A stretch of 14,881 bases of DNA from the NCBI GenBank assembly GCA_903843315.1, contig CAIMPQ010000054.1, positions 1 to 14,881 of the forward strand. The letters run 5' to 3'. The stretch comes from an uncultured beta proteobacterium (GTDB taxonomy: Bacteria > Pseudomonadota > Gammaproteobacteria > Burkholderiales > Burkholderiaceae). Below the pieces are notes generated by a model. That model did no database searches and was not told where the DNA came from. It saw nothing but the letters and a program-made list of their open reading frames with translations. Shown here one piece after another: positions 7,155 through 13,897 of this stretch (positions within the stretch are counted from its first letter, which is position 1; each line of letters starts with the position of its first letter). Made by a program: the position numbers and the translations under genes.

Positions 7155-8516
7155 TTAGGTCCCAGATGGACTCCATGTGGGATCAGATTTTTTCTCAAGC
7201 TGCGCACTAGAATTTTCCTTATCGTCGGCCTGGCGAGCGAGATAAAACACTACCCAAATGTAAGCGCACAATAAACCCACATAAAGAGTTAAATAAGCAA
7301 AAAGGCTACTAAAAACCATACTTGTTGGCAAAGTAGTTGCAGCCTGCGCTGTTGTCAACACTCCAGTTACTAAATACGGTTGACGCCCAATTTCAGTGAC
7401 ATACCAGCCTGCCAATACTGCAATCCAACCAGAAAAAGTCATCAGCACTAAACCTTTGGCCATCAACTTTGGTAGAGGCCGATTTTGACGTAACTGCCAA
7501 CGCCCCAACCATGAAAATAAAAGCATTAAAACGCCGACGCCAACCATTATTCGAAAAGCAAAAAATACAGGGGCAACAGGAGGAATCTTATCTCCAAATT
7601 CATTCAAGCCCTTAACCTCCCCGTTCCAACTATGGGTTAAGTACAGAGACGCAAGTTTAGGTATGCTGACCTCGTAATCATTGGTGTGGGTTTGTTGATT
7701 GGGTATTGCAAAGATTACAGCCGGCACACCAGGACCACTCTTCCAAATCCCCTCCATAGCAGCGAGCTTTGCAGGTTGATAGTGAAGAGTATTGAGACCA
7801 TGTTGATCTCCGAGCATGATTTGAATAGGTATTAAAACCATGGCAACAGTAAGAGCCAATTTCATTACTAGTAAGTTAGCTTGTGAGCGGCTATTACGAA
7901 GATAACGGTAAGCAGAAATGCCCGCCAAGAAAAATGATACTGTCAGAAAGGAGGCCAAAATCATATGACTAAGGCGGTAAGGCATCGATGGATTGAAGAC
8001 AATAGCCAGCCAATCAACAGCATGCGCCCTACCATCAATCATGGTGAATCCCTGCGGTGTTTGCATCCATGAATTTAAAACAATTATCCAGAAAGCAGAA
8101 AGGCTGGTACCAAACGCTACTAAAAAGGTGGCTAAAGTATGCATGGCTGGTGAAACTCGTTTTGCCCCAAAGAGCATCACCCCTAAAAAGGTTGCCTCAA
8201 GAAAAAATGCTGTTAAAACTTCATAAGCTAACAATGGGCCAGCTATATTGCCAACTGTCTCCATATACCCAGGCCAGTTTGTTCCAAATTGAAAACTCAT
8301 CGTAATACCGCTAACGACACCCAAAGCAAAAGTCAGGGCAAAGATTTTGATCCAGAATTGATATGCCTCTTGCCAGTAATCCAATCCAGTTCTGTTATGT
8401 TGAATCTTGAAATAAAAGAGGAACCAGCCCAATGCAATCGAAATTGTCGGGAATAAAATATGAAAGGAGATATTTGCACCAAATTGAATACGGCTATAAA
8501 GCAACGAATCAAGCAC
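7155..8516 (-). CDS. cioA: Cytochrome bd-type quinol oxidase subunit I, short Q-loop (cyanide-insensitive oxidase, CioA)
   Basis: The heme-bearing subunit of the terminal oxidase, 453 residues, multi-pass membrane protein. With the GTG start at 8516 the key residues fall at the numbers known from E. coli CydA: His19 (high-spin heme ligand), Glu99 and Glu107 (proton path), His184 and Met324 (low-spin heme ligands, equivalents of 186 and 393), and GDQHG at 236-240 with Lys250 and Glu255 of the quinol site. The Q-loop is short, which marks the CioA branch. The usual GRQPW reads GRQPY (377-381). The frame extends to a TTG at 8528, but GGGAG five bases before the GTG and the residue numbering support 8516. 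It forms an operon with cioB. CIO-type oxidases are typically used at low oxygen or when heme-copper oxidases are inhibited. Confidence 0.95.
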   Translation of the reverse strand: MLDSLLYSRIQFGANISFHILFPTISIALGWFLFYFKIQHNRTGLDYWQEAYQFWIKIFALTFALGVVSGITMSFQFGTNWPGYMETVGNIAGPLLAYEVLTAFFLEATFLGVMLFGAKRVSPAMHTLATFLVAFGTSLSAFWIIVLNSWMQTPQGFTMIDGRAHAVDWLAIVFNPSMPYRLSHMILASFLTVSFFLAGISAYRYLRNSRSQANLLVMKLALTVAMVLIPIQIMLGDQHGLNTLHYQPAKLAAMEGIWKSGPGVPAVIFAIPNQQTHTNDYEVSIPKLASLYLTHSWNGEVKGLNEFGDKIPPVAPVFFAFRIMVGVGVLMLLFSWLGRWQLRQNRPLPKLMAKGLVLMTFSGWIAVLAGWYVTEIGRQPYLVTGVLTTAQAATTLPTSMVFSSLFAYLTLYVGLLCAYIWVVFYLARQADDKENSSAQLEKKSDPTWSPSGT

Positions 8517-8521
8517 GATGA

Positions 8522-8526
8522 CTCCC
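8522..8526 (-). promoter_or_regulatory. Ribosome binding site deciding the cioA start
   Basis: GGGAG on the minus strand, five bases before the GTG at 8516-8514. It supports GTG over the in-frame TTG at 8528, which would lie inside or before this site. Confidence 0.7.
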
Positions 8527-8528
8527 AA

Positions 8529-8719
8529 TTACAGTGATGCTAATAATTGTGTCACTAAATTGACGATTGCGTTTGATGGCTCCCTCCACTTTAAAGACTC
8601 ACTTTAATACCTACACGCCACAATCTACGAGGAGTTCATTGCGCCACTGGCAGACCTATAGGTTTATTGGGGTTGTAGTGGAAGGAGTAGTGAATTTGAG
8701 TACACATTTAGCGGAATAG
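8529..8719. other. Upstream region of cioAB, no gene seen
   Basis: About 190 bases between the cioA start and the terminator of remnant E. I find no open frame with recognisable features and no convincing FNR-type site. The minus strand must contain the cioAB promoter, but no clear -35/-10 pair stands out. An imperfect AGTGA/TCACT inverted repeat lies about 20-45 bases before the cioA ribosome site. Confidence 0.4.
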
Positions 8720-8751
8720 AAAAAAACGACTTAGGAATATATCTCTAAGTC
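8720..8751 (-). terminator. tRNA-type terminator E (copy of the tRNA-Ile2 terminator)
   Basis: Hairpin with arms GACTTAG and CTAAGTC (8728-8751) and, on the minus strand, a run of seven T. The hairpin matches the one after the intact tRNA-Ile2 (13863-13886) in length (24 bases) and at most positions. The flanking T-run and the bases on both sides also align. It now follows only a tRNA fragment, so it appears to be a duplicated copy. Confidence 0.8.
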
Positions 8752-8763
8752 CTTGATTTCATT

Positions 8764-8800
8764 AGTAGGTCACCAGGAATTGAACTTAGGACCAAAGGAT
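8764..8800 (-). repeat. tRNA-Ile2 3'-half remnant E
   Basis: The minus strand reads ATCCTTTGGTC, identical to the intact tRNA, then CTAAGTTCAATTCCTGGTGA and CCTACTA, a drifted T-arm and acceptor end aligned base for base with CGCTGGTTCGAGTCCAGCTG and GGCCCACCA. With the terminator that follows, the homology to the tRNA locus spans about 90 bases. This is the clearest remnant of the set. The rest of the gap up to the SDR (8801-8936) holds a short hairpin (8822-8840, arms AACCCC/GGGGTT) but no gene. Confidence 0.8.
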
Positions 8801-8936
8801 TTTGAGAGAAGAAAGTCAAGGAACCCCCTAAATAGGGGTTGCAAGAGCGGTCATCATCGGTGTGTCAGCAAATATACAGTGAGCTTACACTCAATACATA
8901 CAGCTCTCAATATCCTCACTCTTCAGACAAGATTTT

Positions 8937-9632
8937 ATGGGATTACTTCCAAACCCCTTTCGCGCTCTCATTATTGGCTCTTCCGGAACCATTGGATCAG
9001 CGTTTATGGAGCTACTTAAAAATAATCCCTTATGTTCAGATGCTGTGGGAATTCACCGACATTCAGAACCCCCAATTGATTATCAAAATTTAGACTCAAT
9101 AGCTTCTTGTGCGACAGCACTTTCTGCAGAGGCGCCATTTCAACTGATTATTAATACGATCGGCATATTGCATACCAATAACTGGATGCCTGAAAAGAGA
9201 CTGGATGATTTGAATGCTGAACAACTGACAGAACTGATGAAGATCAACGCCATTGGCCCGGCCCTAACCATTCGCCATCTCTCTAAATTACTCGACCCCA
9301 AAAATAGCATCATGGTTACCCTTTCTGCCAAAGTTGGCAGTATTGAAGATAACCGCCTTGGTGGGTGGTACAGCTATCGCGCCTCTAAGGCTGCGCTCAA
9401 TATGTTGATTAAAACGGCCTCCATTGAATGGGCCCGTACAAAACCCAATACCACCTTGATTGCAATGCATCCCGGCACCGTGAACTCGAGACTCTCAAAG
9501 CCATTTCGCGGTGAGCAGATTGGTAGACCAGCGATCGATGCAGCAACAGATATGTTTCAAGTTATTGAAAATCTGAAGCAAGAAGATTCAGGAAGTTTTG
9601 TTTCCTACTCAGGTGAAAAATTGCCTTGGTAA
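8937..9632 (+). CDS. SDR-family NAD(P)-dependent oxidoreductase (C-factor/CsgA-like)
   Basis: A 231-residue classical short-chain dehydrogenase/reductase. The N-terminal Rossmann motif is GSSGTIGS (about 14-21); NTIG (73-76) stands where most SDRs have NNAG. The catalytic set is Ser130, Tyr147 and Lys151 (YSYRASKAALNM). HPGTVNSRLSKPF is the usual loop after the active site. It is a soluble cytoplasmic enzyme; the substrate is unknown. The ATG at 8937 fits the start of the Rossmann strand; no strong ribosome site is seen. It is convergent with the DUF2256 gene and photolyase remnant. From memory, SDRs of this type, DUF2256 proteins and FeS-type photolyases occur together in aquatic proteobacteria, so it may once have belonged to that light-response set. 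Confidence 0.9.
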   Translation: MGLLPNPFRALIIGSSGTIGSAFMELLKNNPLCSDAVGIHRHSEPPIDYQNLDSIASCATALSAEAPFQLIINTIGILHTNNWMPEKRLDDLNAEQLTELMKINAIGPALTIRHLSKLLDPKNSIMVTLSAKVGSIEDNRLGGWYSYRASKAALNMLIKTASIEWARTKPNTTLIAMHPGTVNSRLSKPFRGEQIGRPAIDAATDMFQVIENLKQEDSGSFVSYSGEKLPW

Positions 9633-9653
9633 AAATTAAGCACCTATTTAGCT

Positions 9654-9809
9654 CTACATCTTAGATACTTTTTTCCTGCAAGCATCTGAGCAATATTTAA
9701 TTGATTCCCAATTTTTAGCCCAAGACTTCCTCCAAGTCATTTCTTTTTTGCAGGTGGCGCAAATCTTACTAGGTAGAAAGCTTTTATTCCCTTTAAATGA
9801 GCTGCTCAT
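9654..9809 (-). CDS. DUF2256 domain-containing small zinc-ribbon-like protein
   Basis: A 51-residue protein read from the ATG at 9809 to TAG at 9654-9656. After a short basic N-terminus it shows the DUF2256 signature: KICATCKKEMTWRKSWAKNW (residues 15-34) followed by ESIKYCSDACRKK. The four cysteines (17, 20, 40 and 44) are arranged as two pairs that probably bind a metal. The function is unknown. The family is often encoded next to photolyase/cryptochrome genes, and here it starts eight bases after the stop of a photolyase 3' remnant on the same strand. It appears intact although its presumed partner is truncated. It was identified by reading the frame directly, being too short for ordinary ORF cut-offs. 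Confidence 0.88.
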   Translation of the reverse strand: MSSSFKGNKSFLPSKICATCKKEMTWRKSWAKNWESIKYCSDACRKKVSKM

Positions 9810-9817
9810 ATCAACCT

Positions 9818-10045
9818 CTATAGACCATCCAAATGATTCAATAGATATTCTGCGTGTATCACAATCGACTTCTGGTCGTCATCGCAAATTCTCTTGAGAT
9901 ATGCTGTCATCAACCTGGTACGCAGACTGGACTCAAACTGGCTGCGGTGTTTAATTAAAAAATTCAAATACAAAGTTGTAATAGGACAAGCCTTTACACC
10001 AAGTCGATTGAGCATTCGTCCTGCAACTCCAGGCTATGGGCCAAA
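9818..10045 (-). pseudogene. 3' remnant of an FeS-type photolyase/cryptochrome-like gene
   Basis: The minus-strand frame from about 10015 down to the stop at 9818 gives some 65 residues resembling the C-terminus of the bacterial iron-sulfur photolyase/cryptochrome family (PhrB/CryPro). RLGVKACPITTLYLNFLIKH matches the end of the 4Fe-4S-binding region, with one cluster cysteine and the usual CP(x)2-3LYW(x)FL pattern (Trp replaced by Leu here). A helix ending in HAEYLLNHLDGL follows. A full-length protein has around 500 residues; everything before this point, including the FAD- and antenna-binding domains, is missing. A stop codon lies in frame just upstream, near 10034. The break falls in the 20 bases before the DUF427 stop. 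The fragment is surely non-functional as a repair enzyme. The family call rests on motif memory. Confidence 0.7.
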
Positions 10046-10065
10046 GGATATTTGGCAACTACTGA

Positions 10066-10347
10066 TTACTCGGTTACTTGGACGCCCTTCCAAAAGGCTA
10101 TAAATCCAGCAATATTATTTGCAGCCGATTTGGGCTCAGGATAGTACCAAGCCGCATCTTTATTTGATTGACCGCCTACTTCTACATCAAAGTAACTCGC
10201 CGTACCCTTCCAGGAGCAAACGGTATGCTTTTCCGACTTCTTGAAAAACTGCAGATTCAAGCTTGTTGGCGGAAAATAATGATTTCCCTCTACCACAATA
10301 GTTTCGTTTGAATTAGCTAAAACTTCATTATTCCAAATTGCTTTCAT
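10066..10347 (-). CDS. DUF427 domain-containing protein
   Basis: A 93-residue single-domain protein of the DUF427 family. It begins MKAIWNNEVLANSNETIVVEGNHYFPP, continues with the conserved CSWKGTASYFDV (about 44-55) and AAWYYPEPKSAA (about 65-76), and ends in FIAFWKGVQV. All blocks are typical, and the length matches the short form. It is a small beta-rich cytoplasmic protein; no biochemical role is established. AGGAG five bases before the ATG is a good ribosome site, and it lies within a perfect 12-base palindrome (10354-10365, TCCTTATAAGGA) that could serve as an operator. It is divergent from egtD, with about 95 bases between the two starts. Downstream lies the photolyase remnant. Confidence 0.88.
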   Translation of the reverse strand: MKAIWNNEVLANSNETIVVEGNHYFPPTSLNLQFFKKSEKHTVCSWKGTASYFDVEVGGQSNKDAAWYYPEPKSAANNIAGFIAFWKGVQVTE

Positions 10348-10442
10348 CTTATCTCCTTATAAGGATTTAGCATAAAGCAAATCTCATCTTTATGTTGTAT
10401 AAAGACTGACTACTTTAAAGCGAACATTGTCATAAAAAATTC

Positions 10443-11390
10443 ATGCAAACACTTATTACTTCTGCAGCTCAATCTATAACCCGAAATGACTTTATCCCGG
10501 AGATCGAAATGGGCTTGTTGGCTCAATCCGCATGGATTTCTCCCAAGTTTTTATATGACCCTCTAGGCTCGCACCTCTTTACAGCAATTACCTTACTGCC
10601 TGAATACTACCCAAGCAATACTGAAAAAAATATTTTCTCCCAATACCAGAATCAAATTACTGATGCAGTAGGTAGCGGCGGTACCCTCATCGATTTAGGC
10701 GCTGGAAATTGTCAAAAGGCGGAATACCTTTTCAACTCTCTAAAACCTGCAAGCTATCTTGCGATCGATTTTTCAGTCGAATATCTACAGGATGCATTAA
10801 CAAAAATTCAAGGGAAGTATCCGCATATTCACATGCAATGCATTGGCATGGATTTTTCTAAGCAAATCGTCATTCCGAATTCCATTACTACGTGTAAACG
10901 AACTTTTTTTTATCCTGGGTCTAGTATTGGAAATTTCCTTAAATCTGAAGCAATACAACTTCTCAGACAAATTAAGAACCAGGCTAGGGATGGTGGCTTA
11001 CTGATTGGCGTTGACTTGATGAAAGAGGATTCCGTATTGATGGCAGCTTACGATGACCCCCTTAAGGTGACGGCTGCTTTCAATCTCAATATCCTAAGAT
11101 CGATCAACTCACATATAGGCTCTAATTTCAAAGTAGATCAATTCCGTCATACAGTCAAAATTAATCATGCAGAAAATAGGGTTGAGCTCTATCTAGAAGC
11201 CCTTGAGGACTTGACAGTTTCATGGCTTGGCAACTCCAGGGTATTCAAAAGGGGTGACCTGATCCATACTGAGAATTCTCATAAGTACACTATAGAATCT
11301 ATTAAAGAACTATTGAAAAATGCGGGTTTTGAAACGGCCCAAATCTGGACTGATCCAAAAAACTATTTCGCAGTCATCTATGCTCAATAA
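10443..11390 (+). CDS. egtD: L-histidine N-alpha-methyltransferase EgtD
   Basis: First step of ergothioneine synthesis: SAM-dependent trimethylation of histidine to hercynine. The 315-residue protein has the EgtD N-terminal signature PKFLYDPLGSHLFTAITLLP followed by EYYPSNTE, and the SAM-binding LIDLGAGNCQKA (about 82-93). The hercynine-site elements are GSSIGNF, AYDDPLKVTAAFNLNIL and HTENSHKY (Glu277/Ser279, counterparts of the Glu-x-Ser pair of mycobacterial EgtD). Length and motifs suggest an active cytoplasmic enzyme. The ATG at 10443 fits the family start; no ribosome site is visible ahead of it. The 3' end overlaps egtB by 11 bases. It is the first gene of the egtD-egtB-C-S lyase operon. 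Confidence 0.95.
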   Translation: MQTLITSAAQSITRNDFIPEIEMGLLAQSAWISPKFLYDPLGSHLFTAITLLPEYYPSNTEKNIFSQYQNQITDAVGSGGTLIDLGAGNCQKAEYLFNSLKPASYLAIDFSVEYLQDALTKIQGKYPHIHMQCIGMDFSKQIVIPNSITTCKRTFFYPGSSIGNFLKSEAIQLLRQIKNQARDGGLLIGVDLMKEDSVLMAAYDDPLKVTAAFNLNILRSINSHIGSNFKVDQFRHTVKINHAENRVELYLEALEDLTVSWLGNSRVFKRGDLIHTENSHKYTIESIKELLKNAGFETAQIWTDPKNYFAVIYAQ

Positions 11391-12618
11391 AACTGTATCT
11401 CAATCAAGTTCAGCAGATGAAATACTAGAGCAATTTCATCGCTCTAGAAAGCATTCGACAGATCTCATCGTCAATCTGAACCCGGAAGACTGTCAAGCGC
11501 AGTCTATGGAAGATGCTAGTCCTGCTAAATGGCATTTGGCCCATGTCACTTGGTTTTATGAGGTAATGGTTCTTAAGCCTTTTGAAGAAAAATTCGCCTA
11601 TTGGAATCCTGAGTTTGCTGTGTTATTTAACAGCTATTACAACGGAATTGGGGATAAACATCCACGTAGTAAAAGGGGTCTATTAACGCGGCCTTCCCTA
11701 GCAGAAGTGATTGAATGGCGTAAAAATATCGAAGATAGAGTGATCAAACTCATCAAGGAAAAATCTTCTGCAGAGCTGCTATGGTTAATACAGCTTGGAA
11801 TCAACCATGAACAACAGCATCAAGAATTACTATTAACTGATATCCATCATCTTTTATCTAACAACTCACTTTTTCCAGCTTACGAATCTCAAAGTCACCA
11901 TATACCCACATCTGAGAAACCATTTCAATGGATTAAAGGGGTAAGTGGTTTGGTTGAGACTGGCTATGAAGGCAATGATTTTCATTTTGATAATGAAAGG
12001 CCCAAGCATTCCGCCCTTAATCAGACTCATTCAATAGGTAATCGACTAGTTAGTAATTCAGAATGGCTTCAATTCATTGAAGATGGCGGTTATCAACATT
12101 TCCAATGGTGGCTAGATGCTGGCTGGGCATGGCTTCAGACAGAAAAGATTTCGGCCCCACTCTATTGGAACAAGGATGCTCAAAATCAGTTTTTCCGCTT
12201 TTCACTATATGGCAATTCACTTCTCGATATGCATGCTCCAGTATCGAATATTAGCTATTTTGAAGCGGATGCCTTTTCGCGCTGGGCTAGCCAAAATCTA
12301 ACGGGGTTTGCTGGAGCACGTCTACCAACTGAATTTGAATGGGAGGCTTTTGCCAGATCAAATTCTGAATCTCACTATGATCTTTTTGGCAAAGCCTGGC
12401 AATGGACTAGCAGTAATTACAGTCCTTATCCAGGATATCAGCCATGGGGTGGGATCGCAGGTGAATATAACGGCAAGTTTATGGTTAATCAGATGGTTCT
12501 CAAAGGAAGCTCTGAATACACCCCCGTGGGACATTCCAGAGATACTTATCGTAATTTTTTCCCAACTCACGCACGTTGGCAAATGACGGGCTTAAGGCTT
12601 GCTAAAGATGGTATTTGA
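11380..12618 (+). CDS. egtB: Ergothioneine sulfoxide synthase EgtB (non-heme iron, DinB plus FGE-sulfatase domains)
   Basis: Second step: oxygen-dependent C-S bond formation between hercynine and a thiol (cysteine or gamma-glutamylcysteine). With the ATG at 11380 the protein has 412 residues. An N-terminal DinB-like domain carries the iron histidines His55 (KWHLAHVTWFYE) and His143/His147 (NHEQQHQE). A C-terminal FGE/sulfatase-modifying domain contains GARLPTEFEWEAFAR, WQWTSSNYSPYPGYQ, EYNGKFMVNQMVLKG and TYRNFFPTHARWQMTGLRLA. An in-frame ATG at 11320 lies deep inside egtD and is less likely. The segment usually read as RGGSCATP is KGSSEYTP here, a change near the active-site side of the FGE domain. 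No EgtA-type gene is present, so cysteine itself may be the sulfur donor (inference). Overlaps of 11 bases at both ends show tight coupling. Confidence 0.95.
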   Translation: MLNKTVSQSSSADEILEQFHRSRKHSTDLIVNLNPEDCQAQSMEDASPAKWHLAHVTWFYEVMVLKPFEEKFAYWNPEFAVLFNSYYNGIGDKHPRSKRGLLTRPSLAEVIEWRKNIEDRVIKLIKEKSSAELLWLIQLGINHEQQHQELLLTDIHHLLSNNSLFPAYESQSHHIPTSEKPFQWIKGVSGLVETGYEGNDFHFDNERPKHSALNQTHSIGNRLVSNSEWLQFIEDGGYQHFQWWLDAGWAWLQTEKISAPLYWNKDAQNQFFRFSLYGNSLLDMHAPVSNISYFEADAFSRWASQNLTGFAGARLPTEFEWEAFARSNSESHYDLFGKAWQWTSSNYSPYPGYQPWGGIAGEYNGKFMVNQMVLKGSSEYTPVGHSRDTYRNFFPTHARWQMTGLRLAKDGI

Positions 12619-13747
12619 TTTTGATACTCCCACCAATCGACTAGAAACGGACTCTATTCGCTGGGATAGGTTTGATAGTAAAGAGGTGCTGCCTTTATGG
12701 GTAGCTGATATGGACTTTAAATCCCCGCCTTGTGTGATCGAAGCCCTAAGCAATAGAGTGCAGCAGGGAATCTATGGCTACACCCATAGCCCTGATCACC
12801 TAAACATGATGATTGCGAACTACCTAGAAGAGCAATACCAATGGCGGGTAGACCCGGATTGGATTGTCATTCTGCCCAGCGTTGTCTCTGGACTCTATAC
12901 AGCTGTCCAGCAACTTAGCAAAAACGATGAAAGCGTTCTTATTCCCAATCCGGTCTACCATCACTTGCGTCTTGCTTGCTCAAGTGCTAATAGACTATTT
13001 CAAGAAATGCCCCTTGAACTGAAAGATGGGCGTTGGGTATTACCAAGTAATGAATTACCAAACCTCATTACTAATAAGACGAAATTGGCCTTGTTCTGCA
13101 ATCCACAAAATCCAGGCTCTACTGTGTTTACTAAAGATGAGCTAAAAGACTTTGGAGATTTTTGTATCCAGAATAATTTATGGATTTGTTCCGATGAAAT
13201 CCATGCAGGACTTGTGTTGGATGACGATAAAAAACATATCCCCTTAGCCAGTATCAGCAAAGAAGTTTCCGAGAAAACAATTACCTTAATGTCTTTGAAT
13301 AAAACCTTTAACTTCCCTGGAGTCGGTCTTGCTTGGGCTGTAGCAGAAAATCCTACCCTGCGCAAAGCAATTCAGATTGGCCTTCATCAAACTATTGCCC
13401 CGCCGTCTTTATTAGCCTATACCGCAACAATGGCAGCAATCAAAGAAGGTGAACCGTGGCGACAAGAGTTAATCAAATACTTGAGTGGCAATCGAGATTT
13501 AATTTACCAAAAAATTAACAGCGTCAAAGGTTTAAGCATAAGCAAAATGGAAGGTAGCTATCTTGCTTGGATTGATTGCACAACTCTCAATCACCCAAAT
13601 CCCTACCAACTACTCTTAGATAATGGTCTAGCTACCTCTCCTGGCGACCAATTCAATCGAAAGCAATTTATCAGACTGAACTTTGGAACACAAAGGAATA
13701 GACTGCATCAAGCGCTTAATATTATTGAGCATTGCGCAAAGCTTTGA
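12608..13747 (+). CDS. MalY/PatB-family PLP-dependent C-S lyase, probable EgtE equivalent
   Basis: A 379-residue fold-type I PLP enzyme of the MalY/PatB (cystathionine beta-lyase-like) group. Signatures: LPLWVADMDF (about 28-37), YGYTHSPD, CNPQNPG (164-170), CSDEIHAGLV with Asp196, and the PLP lysine Lys232 in SLNKTFNFPG; the C-terminal region holds the carboxylate-binding RLNFG. Family members cleave C-S bonds of cysteine conjugates to give thiol, pyruvate and ammonia. The last step of ergothioneine synthesis needs just such a C-S lyase on hercynylcysteine sulfoxide. This gene starts inside egtB (11-base overlap), so I infer it does that job in place of mycobacterial EgtE, which belongs to another aminotransferase subgroup. 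A general cystathionine lyase role is the alternative. The ATG at 12608 is preferred over the TTG at 12599. Confidence 0.88.
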   Translation: MVFDFDTPTNRLETDSIRWDRFDSKEVLPLWVADMDFKSPPCVIEALSNRVQQGIYGYTHSPDHLNMMIANYLEEQYQWRVDPDWIVILPSVVSGLYTAVQQLSKNDESVLIPNPVYHHLRLACSSANRLFQEMPLELKDGRWVLPSNELPNLITNKTKLALFCNPQNPGSTVFTKDELKDFGDFCIQNNLWICSDEIHAGLVLDDDKKHIPLASISKEVSEKTITLMSLNKTFNFPGVGLAWAVAENPTLRKAIQIGLHQTIAPPSLLAYTATMAAIKEGEPWRQELIKYLSGNRDLIYQKINSVKGLSISKMEGSYLAWIDCTTLNHPNPYQLLLDNGLATSPGDQFNRKQFIRLNFGTQRNRLHQALNIIEHCAKL

Positions 13748-13761
13748 TCACTAAATTGTGC

Positions 13762-13805
13762 AAGTAGTTCAATGCGCTACTTACAGGCCTCTATTTTTAA
13801 TAGAG
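13762..13805 (+). terminator. Two short hairpins after the ergothioneine operon, possible terminator
   Basis: AAGTAG/CTACTT (13762-13782) and a perfect CTCTATT-TTT-AATAGAG (13789-13805) follow the lyase stop by 15-40 bases. Neither is followed by a T-run on the plus strand, so intrinsic termination is uncertain. Confidence 0.25.
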
Positions 13806-13856
13806 CTTGCAGTCGAAGATCTATCGAGATCCGGACACACTTACTGGCACAGAAAG

Positions 13857-13886
13857 AAAAACGACTTAGGAATTTCTCCCTAAGTC
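13857..13886 (-). terminator. Intrinsic terminator of tRNA-Ile2
   Basis: On the minus strand GACTTAGG pairs with CCTAAGTC around a short centre, followed by G and TTTTT, 11 bases beyond the CCA end of the tRNA. A near copy lies at 8720-8751. Confidence 0.85.
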
Positions 13887-13897
13887 ATTGATTTTGT

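Noticed and set aside
2910..8800. The repeated intergenic motifs as integron attC sites or REP elements
   Set aside because: They align with the tRNA variable loop, T-arm and acceptor end, show no inverse core/core site pair of attC, and no integron integrase is present; copy number and structure do not fit REP palindromes.
8753..9093. Plus-strand open frames overlapping remnant E and the SDR start
   Set aside because: They read through the tRNA remnant and the out-of-frame SDR start and show no protein family features.
12358..13365. Minus-strand open frames inside egtB and the C-S lyase
   Set aside because: They are antisense to two strongly supported genes, have no ribosome sites and no recognisable domains.
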